Source of the DNA: Enoplosus armatus
Taxonomy: Eukaryota > Chordata > Actinopteri > Centrarchiformes > Enoplosidae
Length of the DNA: 64,000 nt
Direction of reading: 5' to 3'
Assembly (NCBI RefSeq): GCF_043641665.1
Contig: NC_092180.1
Coordinates: 26,263,391 to 26,327,390 of the forward strand
Shown: positions 34,985 to 46,580 of the stretch, in pieces
Layout: each line of letters starts with the position of its first letter
How positions within the stretch are numbered: position 1 is the first letter of the stretch
Notes under the pieces: model-generated
Told to the model about the DNA's origin: nothing
Database searches by the model: none
What the model saw: the letters and a program-made list of their open reading frames with translations, nothing else
Position numbers and translations under genes: made by a program

Positions 34985-37900
34985 GCTTTAGTTATATTTT
35001 GGTTTATTGTAATAGGTACATGTGCGGTTCTAGCTGTCTAGTTTGTCCTTAATTGTGACTTGGGAAAGGGTGTGTTTTCTAATCACACTATGGTCTTAAA
35101 AGGCATTGAAGTGAGCACTAATGTATGCATTGAACATGGAAACCTTGAAGTTGTTTCCTGTGATGTGTATCATCCATGCATTGCAATCCATAAATTGCTA
35201 ACTGAACCATCCACCACCTGACTCACTTCATGGCCCAGCATCCCACCAAACTGCTGCTAGGCAGCGCCACACACTGTGCACATGGACACACATACACTGG
35301 TCAGGTGACTGGGTCTAGGCCTTTTCTAAACTAGACATGAATACAGTTCCTGTTGATCATAATTGCATTGCAGCATATGGGTCACTGTTGCAGTGTTAAT
35401 GTCTTTACACATATTCAAACAATGCAGTATGCACAATTTCTGCTTTTAAAACTTACCGCAATTATCCTAGAGCAATCTACTATTTACTTATTAACTCAGC
35501 AGCTGCTTTTAATAGTGTCTTTTTCAGCTGTGTTTTGGTTAAAGGATTGCATTCAGGTCATATTTCCATAGTCATTTTCAATCCGACTCAGATAACATGG
35601 TCCAATAATACCACTACAGCAGCACGTGCGAGTTAAGTGTGGATCAGCGGGGAGCAGAGGGTGCTCCACAAAGGGAAATAGGAGGCCCCTGTAGGCAGAG
35701 CGTGGGAGGACCGGTGTTTCCCTGTGCAAACGCTGCCGACCTGGAGGGAACCCTGCTGTTGGAGATTAGCTAATCAAGCCACCGGCAGAAAGAACCGGGA
35801 CGCACTGGAAAAGCCTTTTTTTTTTATTAACGTCCTTACTGAAAGAACTCACCTGGAAGAATCTCAGTGGCAGCCATGACAAGAGCTGGTGAAATCAACT
35901 GAAATGCTAAAAAAGGAAGTTGCAGTGTTTCTTTTCCATTCTCCTTTAGCCTAGTCAACGCAGCACTACTGCTTTATTGCTTAGGTTGTCTTTTCCTATG
36001 AACTTAGGGTTTATGAATTCTCCTTTACCTTTTTACTTTAATATGTCTCATCAAGGTGAAACAATGCTGTTCATTCAAGAAAATAAGGACAGGATTTATT
36101 TGGCTTTTCGGCCCGACTGTACCACTACAGTAGCACCCCACTCGCAATAGTTTGGTCCAGGAAAGACCCTTGGTAGCCTTTACCCTCACCCTTTCGCCTC
36201 AATTGTTTTTCAGCATGTATATTTTTTGCCATTAAAAGCAATTGCTGTTAGGACGCCTGCATAAACAGAGAGCTCATCATAATGATACTAATATGTTTTA
36301 TGGAGGTCAGGATGCTTCCTTGGAATCACTTACCAGTCTGATGTGTACTCACCTGTACTGCTGATCCCCGTGTTGTCTGTCTTGTTGCTGTCTGATGGCT
36401 AAAGGGATTTAAACTACTGAAATGGAGTGAACACATACTGCATATCCCGCAAGCAGCTGTTGACATTATCAGTAGGAATTTACCCCGTTAATGTAACCCA
36501 GTACAGAATGTCTCTCTGCTGAAGCCACAAAAATTGCTGTGTGTTGATGTTTTCGGTAAGAGTTGGTTAGAGCAAGCGAGGATGCAGGTACATATTTCAT
36601 GCCAAAACGGATACATTGCGTTGCACCACCTATTCTGCCTGAACTTACTACTTAACAAAGCAAACGGAATCAGGGAATGTTTTTTTGTGCGTGCGACTGT
36701 GTGTTTTCCTATTTTCACATCGGAGTGGGTAATCTGTGCGCACCTCATGAGAGCAGCCTGCTTGCATAATAATCATATAGGTATTATTAGACTCTTATTA
36801 GACTTAAATATCCCGAGGTATAGGCTACAGTAGGCCAAGCATTGTAATGATAATGAGATAACCGCAGCTTCACATTTTTGAGGGGGAGTTTTTACATATA
36901 TTTTGCCTTTGTGTGTAAATAATCCCCTTCTTAATCTGCTTGTGTTTTATCTGTTTGCATATGTTTTGCAGTGCTTTGAGCCCTCTGGGCCACTGTAGTG
37001 GAGGTTCTCCAGTCTGGACAAAAATAGTGGACCAACCGACAGACTGACAAGACAATTCAGTAGTGCTTCTCAGTGTCCACAGGTGTGCAAGAAAATTAGA
37101 CCCTCAGATTCTAATTCTCTGTATGCTACTCTACCCATCTATTATTATTGTGTAATCAGCCAAGTGCTACCTTCTCTAAATCACCATGTAACTAACAAGC
37201 AATTAAGCTTAGGAACTGTGCTGGAGGCATGACTGCAGTGTAAAACAGTGTGAGAAAACAAATGGAGGTGGAAGCGAGGGGAACGGGAAACCGCAAGTGA
37301 CCTGGTGTGTGTGGAAAGTTTGAACACGCAGTAAAGAACCAAAGTATGGTCGCAGGGAGAAGAAAGCTTACATAAGAGGGAGCATGGCCTCTTGTGTTTA
37401 ATCTCTCAACCGCTGATCAATTTGTATAAAAAAGCTAAGGACAAAAACAGTTTGTTCAAGGATGACACCCTCCATAGCCAAGTGGGTAGGCATTCACAGC
37501 AATGCTCTACAAGGAAATGAACAACATTAAATGAATGGTGCAATTTGCTAATGAGTTCACAAATGGATGTCATTGTTCACTTCCACTGCCGTGCATTACT
37601 GACTGGTTAGAAGTATATAAGAATGTATGGAAGTATGGAAGCTATAAGAATTGTAAACAAAACTATTTGACAATAACATACAAACCCACTGTTCATTGAA
37701 ATGGCTCTAAAATTCTCAAGACTTAAACTGTAGATTTTAAAACAGTACAAATCATGTATATGCATATAACAAATTACGTATGTATATGAATATGCATGTT
37801 TGAGAAACAAAGGGTCAGAACTACCATGTATTTCTCTTAAAGGGGTGGATTTATGTCAACAGTTGTGGTGAGGAACTGAACAACTGTGGCATACTTTGTT

Positions 37901-39298
37901 TAAAAAAAATGTTTAAATAGACAAATATACAAATAGATTGTTTTTGTGCCTACCAAAAAATGTATTTCTGCTAAATTCCATTGTGATTTCAAAAATCACT
38001 CCAGGTCTGTCAGCCTTTCAGGTGTTCTGAAAAAGTGAAAGTTTCTCCTTTACGCTAAGACTTGAGACTTGAAATGTCCTTTTCCACAGCTAAATCCATT
38101 TCCATGAAGTGTGCGTTGGGATTGTGTATTGTGATGCAACAGCAGGCTGGAGAAAACAATACAGCCAATTGTCCCCGTCCCATGTGAATGCATTCATTCT
38201 TCGGCCAAGACTTATCACAGCTCTCCTTTGCCGGTTGCCCGTGGGCTTAAAAGCCGCTGGAGCCTATAGGCCCCCAGCCTTAGTGCACCTGATTCCTCTT
38301 CTTGCCCCTAAAGACCAGAGTCCTCCATTTGTCATTGGTAAACATGCAGAAGAGCTGGTGTGTGCTTCACATGACAAAGAGGGAGGGGAGGGGGGAAGGG
38401 GGGGCTTAGGGGAGAAACAAAGAGGACACAAATATCAGCACATTTTCCAGAGATATGGGAGTTTGTACAAAACCAGGCACACCTCTAACAAGCAAAATGA
38501 GGGTTTGAATTCCGCTTTTTGTAATAGGAAAGTTTGCTAAAGGACAGAGTGTCGTGTATTTTATTGTAAGTCATACTATATTACAGTAAGCAATTTAATC
38601 GTTTTTTTGTTTGATTTATTGGATTCACATGGCTTAAAGAATAACCTGTCATGTAGTGGGAAGAGGTGGAGTGACGTTTCATTATAAATCTACTGACCAC
38701 CTCCGTGTCACACACGCCTCGTGGAATCCCAGCTGATGCATTCTGAAAACAGTTTTTTAAATACCCATGGTCCATGGCAATGTTGATGAATGGCCTGTCT
38801 CACGCTTTGGGAAGGTGACAGAGAGAAAGGGTGGGATGGGGTGTGGGGCTGGTCGAGGGGCTGGGGAAGCTACGTGTGGAAGAGGAGGAGAGAAATGCTG
38901 ATGAAATTACAAGATGGATTGATTGGTCTCTGTGGATGCATGTTGCATTGGAGGAACGCAGTTAAAACTGATGCATCTAGATTAGTGTCAGAGGAGCCGC
39001 TGAAGGACAATGAAAGCCATCATCAGGAGACGTGACCTTCTCAGCATATGAAGCCCCCAGCGCACCAGCCCACGCTTCATGGCAGTAAACCAAGAGCTGG
39101 AGGAAATTTTGTCACTGCCAGGAGGGGGGAGAAAAAAAAGGGACATTGTGAGGCAGGGATGAAATTGCAGATGTTTCAATTCATATTCATTAGCATGGCT
39201 TTCCATTATGGAGTGGGAATGAATGGTTACAAGACAACTGGTAACACAGAGAGGAAGCTGGGGTGGCGTGGTGCAGGCTATGCAGCGTCTTGCACAAA

Positions 39299-39336
<38 letters not shown>

Positions 39337-39599
39337 GGGTTAAATGTTCTCATGCTTTCCAGGAGGCATTACATTTGCAGTCATGTTAGAATTTATATCT
39401 ACTGGCACAGAGGACTGCTGCTACGAGAGTTGACGCCAAAGGGGGTGCCTGAACAATGTGCAGATTCTACTTTGTCTCTGCCTGCTAACGCTAACTAGTT
39501 AGCCGTCTGCAGATATCAGGCTGATGTCAAACACAACCAGCAGGAGCAGATGAATCAGTGAGTGGACTTTTGAGTTTCTCCTCTCTGTGAAACTTATCA
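34985..39599. other. No gene recognised (4.6 kb); CA microsatellite
   Basis: The CA run at 39300-39333 is the main landmark. The longest frame, 38109-38540 (143 codons), has no domain and ends in a purine-tract-derived Gly/Glu run. GC-richer repeat-free blocks at 35640-35800 and 39000-39240 (with TTCATATTCATTAGCATGGC) could be regulatory. Frames at 39048-39389 and 39223-39498 read through the CA run as Thr-His repeats and are not genes. Confidence 0.45.
39300..39333. repeat. CA microsatellite
   Basis: Seventeen CA units, the longest dinucleotide run in the window. Confidence 0.95.
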
Positions 39600-40190
39600 T
39601 TAAAGGATGGATTCACATGTTTTCGAGTCTGTCTTCACACATCAGCATTCACACAGGTTTTGCTTGCCGTAATCATTCTTCCTGTTCACACTGGCCATTC
39701 AGAGATGCCTTCTGAAAGTACTTTCAAAATAGCTGATGGGGGCCCAAAATCTGCAGTTCTCATTCCCTGCAAATATGTATTCAGAGCTTTATCTGAAGCT
39801 CATATGAGGCTTCAACAGTCTGAGTTAGTTAAATCAAGTGGCTATCTTCCAAAGTTGCATTCTTTTTAGTATAAAATTCCCTTTTTGTGTTTCCCCCGAC
39901 AGTGCTTCCTTATTCAGTTGTGGTCGAGGGACAGTAACACAGAGAGGGAATTTTGTAATAAACAGACTTTAACTATCCAAGTTCCAAGAATGTGCTTTTG
40001 CACAGAACAAGGACTGTGGATTTTGTTCCCCATCATTTACATTGAAACCTCATTAGGAAGGTTTTTTTTGGCCAGTATGAACAGGAGGAATGATTACAGC
40101 ACGCAAAGCCTAACCTGATCCAATGCTCATATGGGAGCCTGACTTTTGCTTTAAGATAAGACTTGAAAACTTGTGAACCTATCCTTTAAA
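39600..40190. mobile_element. Family C MITE with 36-bp terminal inverted repeats
   Basis: The left end TTAAAGGATGGATTCACATG, TTTTCGAGTCTGTCTT pairs with the right end, which in reverse reads TTTAAAGGATAGGTTCACAA, GTTTTCAAGTCTTATCTT. A second inverted pair lies inside: CCGTAATCATTCTTCCTGTT on the left (39667-39686) against the reverse of AACAGGAGGAATGATTACAG on the right, extended by CACTGGCCA/TGGCCAGT. Both tips carry TTAA (39600-39603 and 40186-40189), which could be a target-site copy. It is about 590 bp with no coding capacity. I recognise the sequence as a common fish repeat. The TTAA would fit a piggyBac-mobilised element, but that is inference. Confidence 0.7.
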
Positions 40191-41882
40191 GTTGATGTCC
40201 ATGTTACACTTAGTTAAAGCATCTGGTGCAAACAGTCCATAGCTGGGATAACCTGTTTTTATGCATCACAATGACAGCCTTCAAGGTGTGCAGTATGTGT
40301 TTTTGGTCGTATTGCTGAGCCCCACATATATCTCCCACAAATCCAGTTCATATGCTTTCTTTCTTCAGTGGTAATTTACATTCAATGGCCCCGTTCAGTG
40401 CCAGTGCAGGAAATTGTGAGGCTTGTGCCATTTGCTAAAGTTGATCAAAGAGTTTTGATTGCCTAACATTTGCCATACTTTGTTAACATTGAGTTACCAT
40501 TCCAGATATTTTTGAAGTAACCAAATGAAAAACCTTCACAGTGAAACTCTAGTGGATACATAGAATAGAAACATTAATCTGAGTGGCGTTGCATTTACCT
40601 AAAAACACGGTTTTCTGCTACAAAACAAATGCATATTAATTTAATTTGGAGGGGATAGAGTGGTGTTGATGGAATTTATTTGTCTTAAACTAAAATGCTT
40701 TTGTATGCCTGTCTGTCACACTGCTTGTGGTCCATGTGTAGTCTAAAACCACATACTGACACGATGCTTTGCTGAGAAAGGTTAGACATGAAAAGCAGGG
40801 ATTTGTTGGTCTGAAGGGAAACAGGAAACCTTGGCAGGTTGTGTTGTCAAGAAACATTGCACCACAAAACATATAGTGTCGGTACTGGACTGTTAGTGTA
40901 TAACACAAGCATGCATTGTCATGATTCTGTAGCTTATTGCCTACGTTCTATTCTCTTCCTTGCACATCCTTTCTTCTTAATCTGCGTATTTGAAGCGGTA
41001 CAAGCAGGTGTCCCACAGCAAATATACCTATGAAGGAAACAATACGACAATAAGGTGATATTTAAAATCATATTGCCTTTGGACGTTATAGATTTTTGTA
41101 AACTTGTGTGTGTGTGTTCTGTCGGAAGAAACACACAGAAAAAACAAAACCAAAAAAACCCTGATGATAAGCAGAGGAAAGGCGATTTTGCATTAAGTCA
41201 TAGCTTGATAATATGTTAGACTTTTGTTGGTTGATTTTCTCATCGTAAACCATGGCTAATGGCATTACCCTGGATTGAAAAAACATCTTCTGCAAACAAG
41301 GAGATTCAAGAGCATCACTCAAGGGCCTTGTAATATAACTAATATATAAACTGGGCCTACTGTAACCATTTATAGGTTTTCCCTTCTACCATGCAGCCTA
41401 TCATTAACTTTTTATTGAAAGGGTCGGCCATTTGAACGATTACAGAATCCATCCAAGATGTAGGGAACCTTACATCACCTGGACTTACGGAACATGCTTT
41501 GGATGGACTTTGATGATTCACAAGCTTCACCTCACCACCGGCAAGTACAACTTTCCTAGACATCAGGTATGTATCCTGGACAGCCCTTAGAAGCTCTGAA
41601 AAATGTAATATTAATTAATGCGTTCCTTTGACTGCTGCGCATTGCTCTCAAGCCCCGCGGTTCTGTATGCTTAGGAGAGAATAGTGATTAGTGAGACTTG
41701 GGGACTGCTGATTCTGCATTTTGTAAAGGCTTTTCTTTGCCTCCATGGCCTCTCCTCTGCTCTTCACTGTACCCCTGCTGCCAGTGGCCTTACAGAATTT
41801 GAACAGCTAATTAGTTTCAGTAGAAATGGTTGATGAAAGCCACAAATACTGCATGACTAATTATGAGTTGTGGTATTCTATT
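40191..41882. other. No gene recognised
   Basis: Frames of 60-80 codons at 40690-40908 (minus), 41086-41322 (minus) and 41357-41563 (minus) have no recognisable domains. Short GT (41104-41115) and A-rich tracts occur. The right edge is the Mutator-like element. Confidence 0.5.
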
Positions 41883-41922
41883 GTTGGTCATTCCTATGTT
41901 CCCAGTGTCCTATGTTCCCCAG
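41883..41922 (+). repeat. MULE left terminal inverted repeat
   Basis: Pairs with 44750-44785 over about 36 positions, with one short gap and few mismatches. The core word TCCTATGTTCCC is also the unit of the adjoining tandem array. Confidence 0.7.
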
Positions 41923-41973
41923 ATTTATATGGCACATAATGGGAACATGAAAAGGGGTCCTGTATTCCCAGGG

Positions 41974-42246
41974 TCCTGTGTTTTCCAGTTCTACAAATGT
42001 GGTCTGTCAAGGTCCTATGTACCCAGGTTCCTATATTCCCAGGGTCCTGTGTTTTCCAGTTCTACAAATGTGGTCTGTCAAGGTCCTATGTACCAAGGTT
42101 CCTATGTACCCAGGTTCCTGTGTTTTCCAGTTCTATGTGGTCTGTCATGGTCCTATGTTCCCAGGGTCCTGTGTTTCCCAGGGTCTTATGTTCCCAGAGT
42201 ACTATGTTCCCAGGGTCATATGTTCCCAAAGTCCTATGTTCCCCAG
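41974..42246 (+). repeat. Two-level tandem repeat in MULE left end
   Basis: The lower level is a 16-bp unit, TCCTATGTTCCCAGGG, present six times in a row at 42151-42246 with one or two changes each. The higher level is a 71-bp unit starting TCCTGTGTTTTCCAGTTCTA and containing CAAATGTGGTCTGTCAAGG plus two 16-bp units. Its starts are at 41974, 42045 and 42116. The three long overlapping open frames here (up to 147 codons, Pro/Val/Cys-rich) are products of this periodicity and are not genes. Confidence 0.85.
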
Positions 42247-42975
42247 CTCACACACATGCACACACACACTCCTGCAAAAATTACACATGGAAATGTCCCA
42301 ATATGAGGGGCTCATGTGTGCCTCATCATCCTTCATATGTGACATGGGGGCAAAAATAAAGTGGATTCATTATTTTCCTGCCAATTTAGCTATGTAGCTT
42401 TTCTGAAAGGGGCGCTTTGTGCATGCCATGGCAATATAATAATACAAAGTATACAAATAAGACTATACAGTATGTCACTCAAAGATTCAATTATCATATG
42501 GTCTTGGATAACTAGGCCAGCTGCACAGAACGTTTACTTCTCGTACAACTTTTCAAAGGATTTTTTTATTACAGTTCTCCATAAAGTCAACCTTGTGTTG
42601 TCCCATTGAATTTGAATTAAATTGCACTTCTATATCCTGTTTAGTTAGAGACAATTACAAGAAAAACTAATTAAATATAGCCCAGGATCAAGAGTTGAGT
42701 TTCCCAGAAGCTGAGATGCAACAACTTCAACTTCAAACTATGAGCTATTCTATGTGTGAGAATATAAGTTGAACAGTTCAGTCACTTTACTGTCAATACC
42801 AGTTTTGAGGCGTAAAGAGCACTTGAAAAGTCACATGGCGGAATAACCTACTAATAAATGTTCATGGGAGCATTATCTAGTGTGTGGACTTTATTTTTTC
42901 CGCTTTTCACATGTACTTCTGTCCAGCACCTAGTATTCATCGCGTTTGGAAGTGCATGCTTTTGTAAACTTTTTG

Positions 42976-44270
42976 CATCCCCCTGATACGCAAATGGTGA
43001 GCAGGGCCGAATTTCGCCAAGCAGTTACTGAAGAGTTGAGGAAGGAACCCACAGTACCCTTATGATGCATTTTCAATGCTGAGCTTGTACAACTGCGCCG
43101 TCAGAGCCAGGGTGAAGGTGACAGACCACCTGTGCCAAACTTTATGTCAGTTAGATCTGTTATGAACACAGACAGAGCTGTGGTAATGCCTCCCATCCCA
43201 GCTACAATTGATGATGTAAGGGTTGGAGGCCCATGGGCTAAGACATGGGGCAGAGACCACTCTTGCATCAAGACAATGATTGGGGCATAGCAGTGTTTGC
43301 CACAGAAGACAACATAAGACAGCTGCAACACTGCAGAACAGTGTACATGGATGCAACATTCAAGATGTGCCCATGCCTCTACAGCCAAGAGTTCACAAGA
43401 CTTGTGGGACATTCAAGGCTTTGTTGTCCCCCTTGTACGTGTCCTAATGGACCACCGTGCAATTGAACACTACAAGTCCAAACTGCACACACAGAGACTC
43501 ACCCAGCACCACTGGCGTCCACGTAAAGTCATCTGTGACTTTAAAATGCACTGAAAACTGCGCTAACTTGCCATGAGTCTGAACTGGACGATGCTACTTC
43601 TTTTTAATCTGGCCTTGTGGAAGGGGGTGTACAAATTACGTAGGCTGTTCCATTCCAGAATAATCATCGACTGGCAGCAGTCATCCGCCAGGTGGTGTCC
43701 TTGGGACACCTGCCTCAGGCTCTGGTCCAAATTTATTTAAACATTCTGGTCAACAGCAGACACACCAGGCGTGTGTCCTGAGGAACCACCCTGAGTTACA
43801 GGACTTCCTCACATACGTTCCTAACGCGTACATCCAGCCTGGAGTCACCTTCCCGCCGCCAATGTGTAATATGTTCAACAGATTGTTTCTATAGATCAGG
43901 TGGTATGCTTATATTTTAATACCAAACTAAGAACATTATCTATATGAGGTGGCTACTGAGGTTTGTCAGGTGGTTGCAATGCTGTGTTGAATGATTGTTA
44001 TGGTGGGCATGGCACATTACATTTGTCATATAAGTCATCACTCTGTCTTTTTGTTCTAGCCTGTATCATCGCACACTGAATGATGCTGTCCTGGTGTGCC
44101 ATCCCTCACTTTGGTTGTTTTTACACCATATGAAAGATCAGCAAACACTTGCAGAGGAAAAGCTGGTGATGGCAGACAGAGGTGACACTCCTCCACCAAG
44201 GAGACGGAAGTGGAGGGAATTGGAGGCCCAACTAACCGGTTTAAAATCACAGTGCAATCTGTGCCTTTTG
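42976..44270 (+). pseudogene. MULE transposase relic (FLYWCH end + DDE domain)
   Basis: Read across frames, the relic gives HPPDTQMVSRAEFRQAVTEE (the end of a FLYWCH-type zinc finger, whose consensus finishes H-x-H-x-P), FMSVRSVMNTDRAVVMPPIP, IDDVRVGGPWAKTW, then NDWGIAVFATEDNIRQLQHC, VYMDATFKMCP (first catalytic Asp at 43350, in the place of DGTF), GFVVPLVRVLMD, and RPRKVICDFKM (second Asp at 43537, as in DFE). After these come RLAAVIRQVVSLGHLPQALV, LRNHPELQDFLTYVPNAYIQ and FPPPMCNMFN. A gap of 160-180 bases ending in an ideal acceptor (TTTTTGTTCTAG, 44059) precedes LYHRTLNDAVLVCHPSLWLF and LAEEKLVMADRGDTPPPRRR. I count at least two frameshifts (near 43250 and 43385) and several stops (43063, 43288, 43551). 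The catalytic Glu was not located. Related vertebrate proteins are MULE-domain transposases with an FLYWCH finger. This copy cannot encode an active enzyme. Confidence 0.75.
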
Positions 44271-44280
44271 AAAAGTTTAC

Positions 44281-44727
44281 TTAACCCTTGTATTGTGCTA
44301 GAAAGGGGCACGTACCTTTTGCGTTTATGGGTCAAATTTGACATTTTTTTGAATTCACCACAAAACACTCATTTCCATTTCCATTTCCCATTATAGTGTT
44401 TCACCTCATAACTAGCTTGATATCCATGCATAGCCACCAAATCTACATTTACATTTTTGATTTTGCGGACCAATGGCCACACTTACCTTGCTGTTGAAAA
44501 TCTCATCAAACCCAAATCATCAAAAATAAGGTAAAATTGGTCCCACAGAGAACATTGTTTTTTTTTTTAATAGTATTTCATTCTAGGTAGTTTTGTGGCT
44601 CAAACCCAACCAAAACAAGAGTTTGAGTCAAGTTTGAGTAAAGTTTTATCCACAGAACCACCCAGACTTTATGAAATATTTTAACTTGTACAGGTCAAAT
44701 TTACCCCAAACACAACAGGAGGGTTAA
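44281..44727. mobile_element. TTAA-flanked MITE nested in the MULE
   Basis: The left tip is TTAACCCTTGTATTGTGCT. The right tip reversed is TTAACCCTCCTGTTGTGTT. Both are followed inward by GGTCAAATTTGAC or GGTAAATTTGACC. TTAA at both ends (44281-44284 and 44724-44727) and CCCT-starting termini fit a piggyBac-type non-autonomous element of about 447 bp. It lies between the end of the transposase relic and the right terminal repeat, so it inserted after the MULE was in place. It has no ORF of note. Confidence 0.65.
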
Positions 44728-44749
44728 TGTGTGTTAACAGAATATTGAA

Positions 44750-44785
44750 CTGGGGAACATAGGACCCTGGGAACAAAAGCCCAAC
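44750..44785 (-). repeat. MULE right terminal inverted repeat
   Basis: The reverse complement begins GTTGGGCTTTTGTTCCCAGG and ends TCCTATGTTCCCCAG, matching the left terminus. Only two of the 16-bp units are present, against many on the left, so the array grew on one side only. Confidence 0.7.
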
Positions 44786-45984
44786 TAGGGACAAGAGAAA
44801 AGAGATGAAAATTAGCAATAGCTATAAACTCTCTGTGCACATTGGTTTTATGCTCTGTATTGGAACTATGTTAAATTGCATCCTTCCTATCAAAATAAAA
44901 AAATAAAAACAACAATTATTGCACAATTATATAATGCTGTATATATTGCATTGTCGTATAATCATACTTGATAATTTAAGTATCCCTTTTGGTGAGTATT
45001 AGTAGTTATCCAATTTTAAATTCATGTGATCAAGGCAATATTATCAAGAATCTCTCACAAGTTGCATTTGAATATCTTCATGTGATCCTTTGATCCACTG
45101 TATCTCATCAACTCTAAAAGAAATACAAGCATTTGGACACCCCTTACCTTACAATCAAAGCAGTCCTTCTGAGAAAACCCATATGACAAAAGATAAGGGC
45201 CTGCGGACTACGCAGCCTCCCCTTAATTCTCAGGGCTTACCTGTCCGCTCTGTTTGAAGCACGATATTTGACGTACACCTGATAATCCTTCATTCAACAT
45301 TAGCCGATGTTTTTTTAGAGTGCTCTCTCTGCCCTCCTCTAGCTTCCCTTGAACATTTCTTTGCTCATTTTCGCTGAGATCCCAGGGCTGATGTCTGCCA
45401 CTGATAAAGCCTGATCTGCAGTAATTACACAGGGTAAGGGAATTGGATCTGTCTCTGGCTCTAAACTGTGATTTCTACTTCGCCTCGTCCCCCCTGCTGT
45501 GCCTTTTCTGGTGATGAGACTCATTACAATGCCTGATGCAGATCCCCTTTTGTCCTAAGCAGCACTGTAATCACCCAGAATGCTCTTACATTTCAACTCA
45601 TATATCAAGGCTGCATTTCATCAGTGCTAACTAGTCAGAGGCTGTGGCTATCACCTCGAAAAGAGGCTCTGATGGACAACAACTGAGGTAAGCAGAGAAA
45701 GAGATAAAGAACAGATGAAGCAACCCTGCCTCCTAAAAATGACCAAATCTGTTTCAAGGGAAACGTGTCAATGCGCCTCAAGTGAAGGAAGGGCTTCATT
45801 TTTTAACTGTATTTAATTCACAGGGAGGCAGTCAGACTGGATGACGGATGTAGACTTTGACACCAGAAACCAGGTTTTGCTTCCTCGTTCTGGGATGTGG
45901 TTGAGTCAGCAAAAGAACTTTGGTTAAGGTTATAGAAACATCATGTTTTTTCTTTGTTAAGTAAAAACGTTGAATCTAGTGCTT
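44786..45984. other. No gene recognised
   Basis: AT-rich up to about 45120, then mixed. The GTTAAGG-like echo at 45920-45941 may belong to the repeat described at 33985-34500. The 61-codon minus frame 45339-45524 is without a domain. Confidence 0.45.
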
Positions 45985-46345
45985 CGAGTTAGTGCTCCCA
46001 ATGACAATTCTAACATGCTGATGTTTAGAAGTTGCAATGTTTACCATGTTCACCATCTTAGTTTTGCATGTGTTACTATTTGCAAATAAGCACTAAACAC
46101 AAATTACAGCTGAGACTGATGGGAATGTTATTCGTTTTGCTGGTATTTGGTGATAAACCATTTTGAGAAATGACCAGATGGTCGTCCTACTTGGACAGCT
46201 ATGGGATCACTTAAATTATTACAATTAGTCATGTGGAGACCATAAATATTTGTAATAAGTTTCATCAATCCATCCAATAGTAGATGAGACACTGCCATCC
46301 TTTGATCAACACCACTAGCATGGCTAAAAAACTAGTAGTTCCTAC
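45985..46345 (-). repeat. Family A repeat, copy 5
   Basis: Reverse orientation: CCCAATGACAATTCTAACAT, GCTGATGTTTAGAAGTTGCA, GTTTACCATGTTCACCATCT, GCAAATAAGCACTAAACACA, GCTGAGACTGATGGGAATGT, TTCATCAATCCATCCAATAG and CACCACTAGCATGGCT, in the family order. This is a nearly full 3' half with a decayed 5' half. Confidence 0.65.
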
Positions 46346-46394
46346 AAGCGAATACTGTTGTTGTTAAATATTGCAGGGAAACCAAATAAAACAT

Positions 46395-46580
46395 GTTGTC
46401 AGTGAAAGTTTTGCTGATATTTTCTGTATGAACATTTTGCAGTGTTTAATAATTATGTTGGTGAAAAATGACACAATTTGGCTGGCACAACATTTCTCCC
46501 TTAACATATCTGCTGCTTCAAATTAGTTGTATATAAACATAATTTCCGACAGGGTTGGATGGAGACACTGGAGGTGGAAT
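46395..46580 (+). repeat. Family E repeat, copy 2
   Basis: Partner of 4442-4600. It begins about 50 bases after a family A copy and has GTCAGTGAAAGTTTTGCTGA, TGTATGAACATTTTGCAGTG, TATATAAACATAATTTCCGA and CAGGGTTGG. Confidence 0.45.

Larger units (their letters stand above)
41883..44785 (+). mobile_element. Degenerate Mutator-like element (MULE)
   Basis: The two ends are inverted copies: 41883-41922 (GTTGGTCATTCCTATGTTCC, CAGTGTCCTATGTTCCCCAG) and, reversed, 44750-44785 (GTTGGGCTTTTGTTCCCAGG, GTCCTATGTTCCCCAG). Between them are a transposase relic of the MULE type (42976-44270, same strand), a tandem-repeat block grown from the left terminal repeat (41974-42246), and a later nested insertion (44281-44727). 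Length is about 2.9 kb, or 2.45 kb without the nested element. I could not find a clear 9-bp target-site duplication next to the ends, so the outermost bases may be lost. Mutator-like elements with long, repeat-rich ends are known from plants and animals. The pairing of ends and relic is seen directly here. The assignment as one element is inference. Confidence 0.65.

Noticed and set aside
38109..38540. 143-codon ORF
   Set aside because: Its C-terminal Gly/Glu run comes from a purine tract. No family was recognised, and no neighbouring exon is in frame.
39048..39498. ORFs with Thr-His repeats
   Set aside because: They are translations of the CA microsatellite at 39300-39333.
41863..42397. 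Three overlapping ORFs of 120-147 codons
   Set aside because: They are open only because the 16/71-bp tandem repeat has few stops. The Pro/Val/Cys peptide is a product of the repeat.
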